A DNA stretch of 64,000 nt from Stomorhina lunata (taxonomy: Eukaryota; Arthropoda; Insecta; Diptera; Rhiniidae): contig OW121745.1 in the NCBI GenBank assembly GCA_933228675.1, positions 405,346 to 469,345 of the forward strand, written 5' to 3'. The notes under the pieces are model-generated. The model ran no database searches, was not told where the DNA came from, and saw only the letters and a program-made list of their open reading frames with translations. Below are positions 44,230 to 56,899 of the stretch, piece after piece. Each line of letters begins with the position of its first letter. Positions within the stretch are counted from its first letter, which is position 1. The translations under genes were made by a program, and so were the position numbers.

Positions 44230-46020
44230 ATTTTCGGAATCACATAAGTTTATTTCACAGTTTTCACAATTAATTCGACTGAGGAAGTCGGCTATTTTAT
44301 TTTCTCTCCCTTGAATATAATCAATTTTCGCATTGTATTCTCCTAACTGCACTAACCATCGTTGCAATCGGGGATTAATAATATAATATAATATTTTACC
44401 CCCCATACTATCGCTAATAATTCTTTTTCAATAGCGGAGTAGTTTTTTCATGATTGTTTAATGTTCGCAACGCAAATAAAATCGGATGACCCTCCTGGGT
44501 TAAAACTGCACCAATTGAGTAGTTACTTGCGTCTGTTATTATCTTAAAGCGTTTTTTAAAATCGGAGTACCTCAGAATAGGAGGATTTGTTAAGATTTCT
44601 TTTAATTTTTCGAAAGCTACAATATAATTGGGATCTCTTACGTTAACTTTTGTATTTTTCTTTTAATATTTTATCATAGGGAAAGCTATTTTAGAATAGT
44701 CTTTTATGAATTTTCGAAAAAATCCAGTAATTCCCAAAAATTACTTTATCTGTTTTTGCGTCGTCGGAAGTTTTAATTTTTGAATAGTTTCAACTTTCTT
44801 GGGATTTGGTTTTATACCCTCAGAAGTAAGGATATGAACCAAAAATTCTGTTTCCTTCCTCAAAAAACTACATTTATTAATTTGAATTTTAAGTCCTGCT
44901 TCATTTAGCTTTTCAAATATTAGTTTCATGTTTGTTATATGTTCAGTTAATGAAGTGCTAAATATTAATATGTCGTCCAAATACACGACACATATTTTAT
45001 TTATATATTGGCGGAGAACAAAATTCATAAGTCGTTGAAAAGTCGCTGGAGCATTTTTTAGTCCAAGCGGCATCCTTATGAGTTCATAGTGCCCAAAAGG
45101 TGTGGACAATGCGGTTTTTTTGTATATCATTTTCATGCATTAATATTTGGTGAAAACCTTTTGCAAGGTCTATAGAAGAAAAATATTGAGCTTTTCCTAA
45201 CTTGTCCAAAATTCCATCGATATTTGGAATTGGAAATTTATCGCTTATAGTATTTTCATTTAGTCTTCTGTAATCTATGACAATTCGCCATTTTTGAATT
45301 CACGAACTGTCAATCTTCTTAGGCACCACCCATAAAGGACTATTGTAGGGTGAATTACTTTCTCTAATTATGTTTTGTGCTATCATTTCTTTTATCTGTT
45401 TCTGAATCTCCACTTCATGAGTTTGGGGGTATCTATAAATTTTTGAATATATTGGTCGGTCAGTATTCACTTTTATTTCGTGTTAAATTTCGTGAGTGGC
45501 AGAGAGCTTATCCCCCTCTTTATAAAATAATTCATGGTAACTGCTTAAGAATTCTTCCGCATTCAAGTGTGCCAGATTTAAATTTTTTAGATCGCTATAT
45601 TCAAGTGAACAGATTTCTTGGCTATTGTAAGGGTTATAGTATCCAAATGGTATGTTGTTGCCTAGTATGGTAATAAATCTATTCTCAACATCGATCTTAG
45701 CTTTAAGAGCGATGAGAAAATTTTGACCAATTATGGCTGAATAATTTTGACTATTGAAATCAATAACCTTCCATGAGAAGGTACCTGAGACCTTGAATTC
45801 TATAGGTATGGGTGTAACAATTTTTTCTGTCACTTGATTCATTCCGTTTTTAGTTTTGTACCAAAGTGGTCTATTAAGTTTTTGAATGGGAAATGAGTTA
45901 CCGAGGGAATTTGGCTTAATAATACTTGTTTCCGACCCAGTGTCTATGAGACATTTAATTTTATGGCTACTTATTGTTACAACTATTATGGGTAATCTTG
46001 TAAACGAGGCGTTGTAGAAA
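44228..46020 (-). pseudogene. pol: Errantivirus pol: protease-RT-RNase H (copy 2)
   Basis: Second copy of 39496-41288. Carries the same old breaks and one more: an in-frame TGA in the RT at 45300-45302. One substitution changes the MPFGLKNAP motif to MPLGLKNAP. Lacks integrase because the copy starts downstream of it. YLDDI is retained near 44970-44985. Confidence 0.85.
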
Positions 46021-46130
46021 AATTTACGTCTTCTTCTTTTAAATTTCCGATATCCATGGGTGTAGTTTCATTTACGCTTTTGTATGTCTGTCTGCTATTA
46101 TTTTCATTCAGGTTTCTATTTAAATTTCTA
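46019..46130 (-). pseudogene. gag: Errantivirus gag C-terminal piece, copy 2
   Basis: Duplicate of 41288-41399 with the same reading frame, cut at 46131 by Helitron A copy 2. Confidence 0.65.
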
Positions 46131-47597
46131 GTACCTGGTAGACCGAGCCTTGCTCGGAGCTTTATGATAAGCATTTTGAGGAAAATTTTAATGTTTTTAT
46201 ATATTTTATATTATAAAGTGCTAAAATAAATTTTGAGGAAAGACATTGTAGAAATATTCAGTTAATTTTGAATTATTTGATTTATTTTGTCCGACCAACA
46301 CATAGTTTGCATAGTTTACAGTTTAACTCATTTTGAATAATTTTGGAAATTATTCATATCAACAGAAACCTCTGTCGACTCATGCGCAACAACTTTGCTA
46401 AAGATTATAGTCTGATCAAATGCACAGTTTACGATTTAATTCATTTTGAGTAGTTTTCTGTGGCGCCACCTGTCGGACTTTGCTTATTCCAATTCATAAA
46501 CCTTCTTCGGCTTATCCGTAACAACTTTGCTGAAGATTATAGCATGATTTAATGTACAGCATACGATTAAATTGACTTTGAGTAAATTTCAGTAGCGCCA
46601 CCTGTCGAAATTTCTTCATACCAACTAAGAAACCTTCGTCGGCTCATGTGCAACAACTTTGCTAAAGATTGTAGCATGATTAAATGTACAGATTACGATT
46701 AAATAGACTTTTAGTAAGTTTCTGTAGCGCCACCTGTCGGAAATTATTCATACCAACTAAAAAACCTTCGTCGGCTCATGCGCTACAACTTTGCTAAAGA
46801 TCATAGCATGATCAAGTGTTCAGTTTACGATTTAATTAATTTTTAGTAATTTTCAGTGGCGCCATCTGTCGGAAATTAGTCTTATCAACTTTAAAACCTT
46901 CGCCGGCTTATCCGCAACATCTTCGCTAAAGAGCATAACACAATCAAATTCACAGTTTACTATTCTATAAAGAACATACATACAGACAAACATTCATTTG
47001 TTTAAAATAATACTAATTTTTCCCCCTTTTTATTCCCTAATTTCTAAAAGTTCCATATGTATATTTGGTACTTTTTTGGTGCCAATTGAATTCGGTACAT
47101 TTTTTTAAAACGCATTTAACATAATGTATAATGTTCCTATTCATATTACTTTGGAGATGTTAAGTTATCATTTTATCCCTTTTTTACCCATTTTGGCTCC
47201 AAAATCAAAAAAGTACCAAATACGTGTTTCATGCTTTTTTTTTACATCTATTGATTGCAGTACCAAGTTTCTTTCTATATTCTTTAGTTTAAAATATAAG
47301 AGTGGGTTAAAAAGGTGCCAAAAAACTATTTTCACCCTTTTTTACCCCCTATCGGACATAGTTTCAAAAAAAGTACCAAGCACCTGTCCGCTTATTTTCA
47401 AAGCTGTTTAAAACGTAATTTTAATTTTGTTTCTATACCTATTACTTTAGGAGACATAGCGTTTTCGATTTTTTCCCCTTTTTACCCGTTTTTACCCTCG
47501 TAGAGGTAAAAGTACCAAAAGTCCCTTCTTCTTCGACCTATACATCAAAAAAGATACCCACTGTCCAAATTTTATCAAAATCGTTAGAGCCGTTTTC

Positions 47598-47648
<51 letters not shown>

Positions 47649-47672
47649 TATTGCTCGTTTAAGAATATAAGA
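46131..47672 (-). mobile_element. Helitron A, copy 2 (duplicated together with gag)
   Basis: Same insertion point as copy 1, so it was copied by the tandem duplication. Its (TA)n tract is longer (about 47601-47645). CTCF-like cores at 46463-46476, 46595-46607, 46727-46740 and 46859-46872. Confidence 0.75.
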
Positions 47673-48939
47673 TTACTAAAACTTCTACTACCATTATTAT
47701 AATTGAAACTTCCATTATTGTTAGAATTGTGGTTTCTGAAGTTTCCACTATTATTTATACTTTTACTGAAGAGACTATTATTGTTAATATTTTCATTCCT
47801 AAAATATCCACTGCTATTATTGTAAGTTCCTCTATCGTTAAAATTTCCATTATAAGATCTATTTTGTTCCTGAAAATTATTCCTTTTTTGGCTACTACTG
47901 CTAGTTATGCCTTGTCTATAATGTTTATAATTAGAGTTTTGATGCTGAAAGTTATTTCTATTAAAATATTTATTTGGCTTTAACTGTTGCCAATTGTCAT
48001 TTTGCTTCCTATGGTTAAAAGCAATAGCTCTTGTGTCATCTAATAATTTCAGTCTTGTGTATTTTCGAATAATGTCGGTCAAAGTCTTGTGTTCTCCTAT
48101 ATGTGCCCTAATAGGTCCATAAATTTTCTCTAACAATATGTCGACAAGATCCCTATCAACATTTTCCGGTTTGTAAATACCCGGTTTAAATGGGTCAGTC
48201 AAATATATATCATTTATTTCATATTTGCATTTTTCAAAGATTTTAAATAGTTCATCTATTTTTTATTCTTACCGTCCTGCAATAATTGAAGACTTCAGCG
48301 TATGTCTTCTTGGGTGTGAATTCTTGTAAAATTTTTTGTGTAATTTCCTCCCAGGAGGCACTGTCCGGTAATTCTCTAACTCTCTTTCCAGCGTTTCCAA
48401 GGACCTTTTCGTTGGTCACAATTCCTATGCAAAATTGGGCTAACGTTTGCTTGTTTCCACAGAGAGCCAGATTTGCCTCGACGGCATGTATGAAGGCTCT
48501 TGGGCTGTGCCTCTTATCTAGCGGTTTTAGGCGCCTGAACTGGTTGATGACGTCCTTGGCCATCATATTAAATCTGAACTCCTGTTGTAGTTCATAAGTT
48601 TGTAGTAATTAATGTTGCTGTAATTGTTGTTGTGACTGTTGTCGTTGTTGTTGTTCCTGTTGTTGTTGGAGTTGCTGTTGTTGTTGGAGTTGCTGTTGTT
48701 GTTGGAGTTGCTGTTGTTGTTGAAGTTGCTGTTGTTGTTGGAGTTGCTGTTGTTGTTGAAGTTGCTGTTGTTGTTGGAGTTGCTGTTGTTCCTGCTGTTG
48801 CATTTGCAGCCGTTGTTCTTGCAACTGCTGTTGCAGAATTTTTTGTTCCTGAAGCTTCAGGACCGCTTTTAATTTCGCTATCTTTTCTTCCATTGTATTA
48901 CCTTCTTGTAGATTTCTGTTTGTGTCGAATCTACTGATC
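47673..48939 (-). pseudogene. gag: Errantivirus gag, copy 2
   Basis: Duplicate of 42917-44182 with the same TAA and frameshift. The codon equivalent to the first Met of copy 1 is ATC here (48936-48938), so the first usable Met is 14 codons further in. The Gln-rich tract is of the same build. This copy adjoins the real leader, primer site and 5' LTR. Confidence 0.78.
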
Positions 48940-48959
48940 CTTATTTTTAAGTTTAAATT

Positions 48960-49127
48960 TTTTTATTAATTTCCTTTATCTTTTGTTAAACGTTGGCACC
49001 TTCATGTATATTTTTAACACTTTTTATTGTTTTTTTTTTATTTAAGTTTTATTAATATCATAAGATTTTTAAAGTTGAAGGTTTTAATTGTTTGTCCGTT
49101 TAGCTTATTCTTAGGAATAAGCTCCTT
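48960..49127 (-). other. Errantivirus 5' leader
   Basis: Noncoding sequence between the primer-binding site and gag copy 2. AT-rich, no frame. Confidence 0.6.
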
Positions 49128-49139
49128 TCGACTGCGCCA
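49128..49139 (-). promoter_or_regulatory. Primer-binding site, tRNA-Ser type
   Basis: Minus-strand TGGCGCAGTCG directly follows the LTR end ATAACT (the T is shared). TGGCGCAGT is the primer site known from 17.6/297-type errantiviruses, complementary to a tRNA-Ser 3' end. Confidence 0.8.
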
Positions 49140-49429
49140 GTTATGTTTATAAATAAAAAACTTTTTTAATTTTATTTGGTTGACAACTCTTCAGAGTGAC
49201 AACCTTATTTACTTGTATGAATCTTAAGACTAAAGAATATAAAAATTTGTTTCTTAATTTAAACTTAAAAATATCAAATTAAAATTAAGGTGAGCAACGC
49301 AAACACAAATGCTTACGTTGCTGTCTGGCAAAATGTGGGAACGAAAAATAACATATAATTGTAATTTAAGAACATGGTTCCCTACACTTACCAGCCAATG
49401 CTACTGGTTTAGGGAATGGGTATGTAACT
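49139..49429 (-). mobile_element. Errantivirus 5' LTR, intact (291 bp)
   Basis: In element orientation it begins AGTTACATACCCATTCCC at 49429 and ends TTTATAAACATAACT at 49139, so the ends are inverted AGTTA/TAACT. The 163-bp and 128-bp halves match 36156-36318 and, inverted, 32553-32680. The outer flank is CGCA; the corresponding flank at the other end is CGCG, a possible 4-bp target duplication with one change. A few substitutions separate the two LTRs. Confidence 0.88.
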
Positions 49430-49887
49430 CGCACTCATAGAACGTTTTCCGATTTGGCTCAAATTTTCAGATCTAAACTTTTAGACCTAGTGTCATAATA
49501 TTCCGTAGAAAAACATTTGAAATCAAAGAAAAAAAAATGTTCCTGTCACCCTAATATACATTCTTCGCCGTTTCAGCAACAATTAAGTAAAATATAGAAA
49601 AACAACCAAATTAGTAGGTAAAACCCATTATAATTTCTGTTTTGCTCAATTACATTAATGTATAAGTGATCAAAATTGTTCTGGTCTTCCCTGCTTTAGA
49701 ATACAATTTTCGATTGCTCTCTTCATGATTGGCAAGTCATTATTTGCACCCAGTGTTGCCACGACAAAATTATTTTTGTAACCAAATTTTGATATAAAAC
49801 TAACCAAGTTGGGAAAAAAGTAACCAAAATTTGAAATGTCGATATCTTTTAAGTTAATTGAGTGTGAAACAAACTGTTATATAGAAA
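49430..49887. other. Unassigned AT-rich segment
   Basis: About 460 bp between the LTR and the F repeat. No frame, repeat or terminus recognised; this is the flanking DNA into which the errantivirus inserted. Confidence 0.45.
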
Positions 49888-51235
49888 AACAAGTAAGAAA
49901 GCTATGATCGGCTATGCCGAACCTTAAATACCCTTTACCAATGGTGTTACAAAAGTAAAGTACAGAAATGAAAGAGTTTTTGGCCAATGTTTCTGAAGAC
50001 TGATTTAGGTGAATCCTACAAAAATAGTAATATATGTATATTGATTTTCTAATCTGAAAAAGTTTCAACTTTCGATAATTAACACGCCTTTTAAATGTAT
50101 GTATGTCCTCATACTTTTAATTTTTAGGCGATATATGAATAATACTTTAATTAGTGAATAACCTTGTTTTATATTGGGTCTACATTTTGGAGGTAGATTG
50201 AAATACAAACAATTTCAGAAATTACACAACATTGTAACATTTCGCACATTGAGAGAACCGATTAAATGGTTGCTTTAATGAGAATATTTAGCGGACCTAT
50301 TTAGATTATATTTTTGGCAACAACACTTATGTAAGATATGAATAAAGGCCATCATAATGTTCAAAAGTCACTTATTTAAGACATATTTCGGTATGCTGAA
50401 ATCAAGTTTGATGAGCTTCTAGATGGCATACCGGCAAAACTTATATGTATAGGTATTATATGTTAATAGTGTTCTACGAAGTACACTATTAAATTGCAAC
50501 ATATAGTTCTACTTACAACTGAGATATAGCCAAAACTCGAAATTTGATGCTAATATACATTTTTTTTATTTTTTATAAACACTAGAGATATCTCCAAAAT
50601 TAAAAATTTCGATGAGAATTAAAATTTTTTTTAATAACTGTACTTTTCAAAATAACTATGTTTTTCAAAAAACTATGTTTTTCAAAAAACTATGTTTTTG
50701 TTAAAGTTTTTTGAACTGTATATCAAATTTTAGGAAATCATTAAATGCAACACACTATTGAATTTCATCAAAATTGATAAACCAATAACCGAGATATCGC
50801 CAAAGCAAAATATATCGATGTACGCAAATTGGCATATTTTAGAATTTTTTTTTTAAACAATATTTAAAAAAAAAATCGAATTATATATCAGATTTTAGAA
50901 AATACTCCATTGCAACATGCTATTTAATTTCATCAAAATCGGTCTATAAACAGAATTTAAAACTCGATGAGAATTTAAAAACAAATTGTTTAAAAAACTG
51001 TATTTTTCATAAAAAATTTTAATTTCGTCAAAAAAAACTGTGTTTTTTTAAATTTAACTGTACATCAAATTTTAGGAAATCATTCAACAAATTTCATCAA
51101 AATCGGTGGATCAATAAGCGAGATATCGCCAAAGCAAATGATATTGATGTACGCAAATTTACATTTTAATCTTTTTTTTAAGCAGTATTAAAAAAAAATG
51201 TTGAATTATATATCAGATTTTAGAAAATACTCCAA
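49888..51235 (+). mobile_element. F repeat (second DINE-like family), direct arm
   Basis: Starts AACAAGTAAGAAAGCTATGA with the hairpin GATCGGCTATGCCGAACC and ACCCTTTACCAATGGTG, the same design as E but different sequence. Contains GCTTCTAGATGGCATACCGG and several blocks beginning ATATCAGATTTTAGRAAAT. At 51236 it turns into its own inverted copy. No genes. Confidence 0.6.
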
Positions 51236-51290
51236 CGCATGTTGTATGTTGCAATTTAATAGTACTTCGTAGAACACTATTAACATCTAA
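51236..51290 (-). mobile_element. F repeat, inverted arm, first part
   Basis: ATGTTGTATGTTGCAATTTA and AGTACTTCGTAGAACACTAT are the reverse complement of F at about 50456-50510. The arm is interrupted at 51291 by Helitron A copy 3 and resumes at 52893. Confidence 0.65.
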
Positions 51291-52753
51291 GTACCTGGTA
51301 GACCGAGCCTTGCTCGGAGCTTTATGATAAGCATTTTGAGGAAAATTTTAATGTTTTTATATATTTTATATTATAAAGTGCTAAAATAAATTTTGAGGAA
51401 AGACATTGTAGAAATATTCAGTTAATTTTGAATTATTTGATTTATTTTGTCCGACCAACACATAGTTTGCATAGTTTACAGTTTAACTCATTTTGAATAA
51501 TTTTGGAAATTATTCATATCAACAGAAACCTCTGTCGACTCATGCGCAACAACTTTGCTAAAGATTATAGTCTGATCAAATGCACAGTTTACGATTTAAT
51601 TCATTTTGAGTAGTTTTCTGTGGCGCCACCTGTCGGACTTTGCTTATTCCAATTCATAAACCTTCTTCGGCTTATCCGTAACAACTTTGCTGAAGATTAT
51701 AGCATGATTAAATGTACAGCATACGATTAAATTGACTTTGAGTAAATTTCAGTAGCGCCACCTGTCGAAATTTCTTCATACCAACTAAGAAACCTTCGTC
51801 GGCTCATGTGCAACAACTTTGCTAAAGATTGTAGCATGATTAAATGTACAGATTACGATTAAATTGACTTTGAGTAAGTCTCTGTAGCGCCACCTGTCGG
51901 AAATTATTCATACCAACTAAAAAGCCTTCGTCGGCTCATGCGCTACAACTTTGCTAAAGATCATAGCATGATCAAATGTACAGTTTACGATTTAATTAAT
52001 TTTTAGTAATTTTCATCTGTCGGAAATTAGTCTTATCAACTTTAAAACCTTCGCCGGCTTATCCGCAACATCTTCGCTAAAGAGCATAACACAATCAAAT
52101 TCACAGTTTACTATTCTATAAAGAACATACATACAGACAAACATTCATTTGTTTAAAATAATACTAATTTTTCCCCCTTTTTATTCCCTAATTTCTAAAA
52201 GTTCCATATGTATATTTGATACTTTTTTGGTGCCAATTGAATTCGGTACATTTTTTTAAAACGCATTTAACATAATGTATAATGTTCCTATTCATATTAC
52301 TTTGGAGATGTTAAGTTATCATTTTATCCCTTTTTACCCATTTTGGCTCCAAAATCAAAAAAGTACCAAATACGTGTTTCATGTTTTTTTTACATCTATT
52401 GATTGCAGTACCAAGTTTCTTTCTATATTCTTTAGTTTAAAATATAAGAGTGGGTTAAAAAGGTGCCAAAAAAACTATTTTCACCCTTTTTTACCCCCTA
52501 TCGGACATAGTTTCAAAAAAGTACCAAACACCTGTCCGCTTATTTTCAAAGCTGTTTAAAACGTAATTTTAATTTTGTTTCTATACCTATTACTTTAGGA
52601 GACATAGCGTTTTCGATTTTTTCCCCTTTTTACCCGTTTTTACCCTCTTAGAGGTAAAAGTTCCAAAAGTCCCTTCTTCTTCGACCTATACATCAGAAAA
52701 GATACCCACTGTCCAAATTTTATCAAAATCGTTAGAGCCGTTTTCGAGATAGC

Positions 52754-52836
<83 letters not shown>

Positions 52837-52892
52837 TATTGCTCGTTTAAGAATATAAGATATACAATTATTGCTCGTTTAAGAATATAAGA
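51291..52892 (-). mobile_element. Helitron A, copy 3 (independent insertion in the F repeat)
   Basis: Same ends as copies 1 and 2 in a different host sequence: minus-strand flank AGGTA before TCTTATATTC (52892) and TTAGATGTTAATAG after GGTAC (51291). Comparison with uninterrupted F confirms insertion between A and T without duplication. The 5'-terminal 32 bp are present twice in tandem (52829-52860 and 52861-52892). The long (TA)n tract is at about 52760-52830. CTCF-like cores at 51623-51636, 51755-51767 and 51887-51900; the fourth, near 52016, has lost its GGCGCC half. Confidence 0.78.
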
Positions 52893-53365
52893 TACCTATA
52901 CATATAAGTTATGTCAGTATGCCATCTAGAAGCTCATCAAACTTGATTTCAGCATACCGAAATATCATATCTTACGTAACTGTTTTTGCCAAAAGTCTAA
53001 TCTAAATAGGTCCGCTAAATATTCTCATAAAAGCAACAATTTAATGGGTCCTCTAATTTTAAAGATATATGCATTTAAGTACGACCTCTCTTTAGGTGCG
53101 AAGGTTATTCACTAATTAAAGTATTATTCATATATCGCCCAAAAATTAAATGTATGAGGCGTGTTAGTTATCAAGATTTGAAACTTTTTCAGACTCGAAA
53201 ATCAATATACATATGTATATTAATATTTTTGTAGGATTCACCTAAATCAGTCTTCAGAAACATACATACTTCTAATTGACCAAAAACTCGTTCCACTCTG
53301 CACTTTACTTTTGTAACACCATTGGTGAAGGGTATTTAAGGTTCGGCATAGCCGAACATAGGGGT
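52893..53365 (-). mobile_element. F repeat, inverted arm, remainder
   Basis: Contains ATGCCATCTAGAAGCTCATC, CACCATTGGTGAAGGGTATT and GGTTCGGCATAGCCGAAC, the reverse complement of the F start, so the two F arms face each other. Shorter than the direct arm because the fold point is internal. Confidence 0.65.
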
Positions 53366-53979
53366 GGGGAATTTATAAAATACAATTTTAATGACATTTT
53401 ATACTTTATTTTACATATTTCATACTAAAATCAAACTTTTCAAATAAATTGATAATACAAATTCTAATTTTTAACAAAAATTCATTTTTTCAACAAAAAA
53501 CAGACATCGGTCAATGAAATTTACAAAAAGTAATGTATATCTACTCAACATGAGTTAAAAGTACTCGATTTTTAAATAATCGATTTAAGCCCTTAATAAA
53601 AATTTGGCTATTTATTATTTTACTGTATTATAAATGTGTTTAGTTTTTGTTCTTATATAACATAAACATAATTTTACATTAAGAAAAGAGTAAAAATATT
53701 ATTTTATATTAAAAACATACAAAATATGATTTAGATATTCGACTACCCGAAGGAAACAATGAATAATTAATTTGTTGTTTTGTATCTTTAACTATAAAGA
53801 GACAAGAGAGAATGTTGCCAGCATTAACATGTTAAATTGACTTGACGTCTTCATTAGTTAAAGAACTGTTTTTGGATACTATTTTTTAACAATCGTTTGT
53901 TAGCCTTAAATTATTTGGTAACTAACGTGTTCTTTAAGCAATACTTTAGATTTTCTTTTGCATAAGACCGTAAGTATTT
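53366..53979. other. Unassigned AT-rich segment
   Basis: About 610 bp with no recognisable frame or repeat. Confidence 0.45.
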
Positions 53980-54133
53980 GAGGTTGTGTATTTTAATTCG
54001 TACGTATCATCCAACTAGTAAAAGATCTTGATTGGTTATGTAAAACTCTGAAATTAGCGGACCGATTTAGATCAAAGCTTTAACGATGATTGTTTTGCCA
54101 TGTATACAAGCCTTAGAATTATAGGGTATACAC
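53980..54133 (+). mobile_element. E repeat fragment (left)
   Basis: GAGGTTGTGTATTTTAATTC through CCTTAGAATTATAGGGTATA matches 34087-34220 of the reference E. Ends at the 8-bp target duplication of the foldback transposon. Confidence 0.7.
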
Positions 54134-55326
54134 TAGGGCGTCTCGAAAAAATAAAGTTCGCCGTACACCATCGAATATAAAGCATTGGTATGAGGTAGTT
54201 TCGAAATTTTTTTTTAATTTTTTTCGTTGCACATTGGGGTCGCGAAAATACATTTTTCGTTATATCTTCGGCATTTACAGTCGGATTTTGAAGTGTGATA
54301 TATCGATGTTTTTGTCTCGAGGACAAAAACATTTTTCTTTAATAGTCATTATCCTCAGGTATCCGGTTCTAATATTTATCTATCAGACCCCTGTTCCTAC
54401 CACCCTAATGTACCACCCTAATATCAGAAAATTAAAGCTCTTAAAAAATCGTTAAACTTTTACTAAGGAAGTTTTTCGATTTTTCAAACCGATCTATTAC
54501 AAACAAGGAATTTCTTATTTTGTCGCACATAGGGATTGCCAAAATACATTTTTCGTTATATCTTCGCCATTTACTATCGGATCTTAAAGTGTAATATATC
54601 GATGTTTTTGTCTAACCAAGGCCAATGTTTTGCGATATTAATCATTGACCTTAAATACATTCTTCTACATAGTGCCTACCCAAGATATCTTAACTCATAC
54701 AACAAGAATTATAAAAATTTAAAATCTTTTAATCAATTATGTTTTGAAAAGACTCAAGTTTGCTGTATTTTTGAGGGCTCTCAAGTTCTGAAAAAATATG
54801 GCTCATGCGTTGCTCACCAGTGACAGCCATGGCAGATTAATGTACTGCATGAACAAAACGTTCAGTGTTTTGTTAAAGGCACTTTAAGATCCTATAGTAA
54901 ATGGCGAAGATATAACGAAAAATGTATTTTGGCGATCCTTATGTGCGGCAAAATAAGAAATTCCTTGTTTGTAATAGATCGGTTTGAAAAATCGAAAAAC
55001 TTCCTTAGTAAAAGTTTAACGATTTTTTAAGAGCTTTAATTTTCTGATATTAGGGTGGTAGGAACAGGGTTCTGATAGATAAATACTAGAACCGGATACC
55101 TGGGAATATTGACTATTAAAGAAAAATGTTGGCCTCCTCGAGACAAAAACATCGATATATCACACTTCGAGATCGGACTATAAATGCCGAAGATATAACG
55201 AAAAATGTATTTTGGCGACCCCAATGTGCAACGAAAAAAATTTTCGAAAATACCTCATAGCAATGCTTTATATTCGATGGTGTACGGCGAACTTTATTTT
55301 TTCCCCATATAAGTCAAGACGCTCTA
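54134..55326. mobile_element. Foldback DNA transposon with long inverted repeats
   Basis: Ends TAGGGCGTCTCG and, on the minus strand from 55326, TAGAGCGTCTTG. Arms of about 500 bp are inverted copies of each other (both contain AAGTTCGCCGTACACCATCG and CATTTTTCGTTATATCTTCG, the latter twice per arm). Flanks GTATACAC (54126-54133) and GTATACGC (55327-55334) are an 8-bp target duplication with one mismatch, and the E sequence is continuous across it. Eight-base duplications and TAGGG-type ends suggest hAT; P-type is the alternative. No transposase. Confidence 0.78.
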
Positions 55327-56011
55327 GTATACGCTCTTAGTTTTAGATACATACGTGAAATATATAGCTTTTGAGTGGATGGATATCAGCTTTGTTGGAA
55401 AAGTTATTGAAGATTTACTTATTAATCTGAAGTTAGTTTAATATTTAATTAAGATGAATACCTCATCAATAAAATTTGGGATGTATTGTTCTTTCGTTCT
55501 GTCCGATGGAAAGTTTTGTTTTAGTTTTTTTTTGTCAAACTTTTTTAGATAAACACACAGACGGAGGGACGTCGCAAAATCGATTCTCCTGCCGATTCGG
55601 AGTCGATCGGTACAATTTGGATAGTATTCATAATCAGATTTGTGGAGTTTATATATCAGATTTTAGAAAATCCTCCCACAAAAAACGCTGTCAAGTTTCA
55701 TCATAATCGGCCCATAAATACCTGAGATATCGCTGAAACAATACTTACAAAATGTAAACAAAATTTCTTAGACACGTACTTTGGGCAATTTGCTGTACAT
55801 CACAAGTAGTGTTTTGGCGATATCTCAGTTGTTTATGGACCGCTTTTAATAAAATTTAATAACGTGCTTGGCGGGGGGATTTCCTAAAATCTGATATAAA
55901 ATTTATGTATGTCGGTGCTAAAGGAGGATGGTTTTTCCTATTTCTGCATTTCATTTCAAATTTTACAGAGTGCTTTGGGGAATCATTTCCTACAATCTAA
56001 TATATATTATA
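55327..56011 (+). mobile_element. E repeat fragment (middle)
   Basis: Continues E after the foldback element: ATACATACGTGAAATATATA, ACAGACGGAGGGACGTCGC, CCGATTCGGAGTCGATCGG and CTAAAATCTGATATAAAATT. It has an internal deletion near 55505-55550 and another near 55955 relative to the reference. Ends at the Helitron insertion. Confidence 0.68.
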
Positions 56012-56254
56012 CTAGCTGTTTGTACCCGGCGTTGCCCGGGCTGATAGTAAAAGATTTTTACTTATTGCTGTGTTAACTATTTCTTTAAAAATTAACATTA
56101 TGAAATGTTTTTTATTAATTTTTTACCTGAATCCCTTATGAATGTATTTGCATATGTATTTAATTGACTTTAGTGATTGGCAGTACTGCAAATGAATGTT
56201 TGCTTGCAATGGGCCCATACATGTCAAACAGCATACAACACAGACGCTAATATT

Positions 56255-56575
56255 TTTTTATATTTATAGATTATCAAACAATCGTCAAATAGTCAGCTAA
56301 TCGTGAAACAATTATCGAACAATCATAAAAAAATTATAGAACAGTCGTCAGTCAATCATCAATCAACCATCAAACAATCGACAAAAAATCATCAGAGTAC
56401 CGTCATAAAATCGCCAGTTAATCGTGAATCAATTACCAAACAATTTTTAAAAATCTTCAAACAGTCATCAGTCTATCAATTATTAAACAACTGTCAAACA
56501 ATCGTCAAACAACCATCAAATAATCATTACAAATCTTCAAACAATCCTCAGTCAAGCTATTATCAAACATTAATC
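56255..56575 (+). repeat. Minisatellite of TCAAACAATCRTCA-like units
   Basis: Roughly 14-bp units, variants of ATCATCAAACAATCG, repeated about 20 times with drift. Inside Helitron B near its 3' end. The 102-residue frame through it is a repeat artefact. Confidence 0.75.
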
Positions 56576-56899
56576 ATATTTCCAATCCATGCAGCCGTTT
56601 TCCGATTTTAGATAAATGAAAAAAAGTGGGCGTATAAGTATACATTGTAAATTTTTCTTTATGTGGAATCCTAACTTGGACTAAAGAAAACAAAAAAAAA
56701 AAAAATGTCCTGATTGGTCCAGAAGTTCTAAAGTGATGCAATTTTAAAGAAAACGGGAAATTTATCCCCATTTTTCGATTCCCAGGTCCTCCTTGGTCCA
56801 TTTTCAAAAAATTCAAAAAACGAAAAACTATCCTATAGTATGAAAATATCCACATTTAAAACTATAATTAATTTGGTTAAATCGTTTTGATCATCCATA

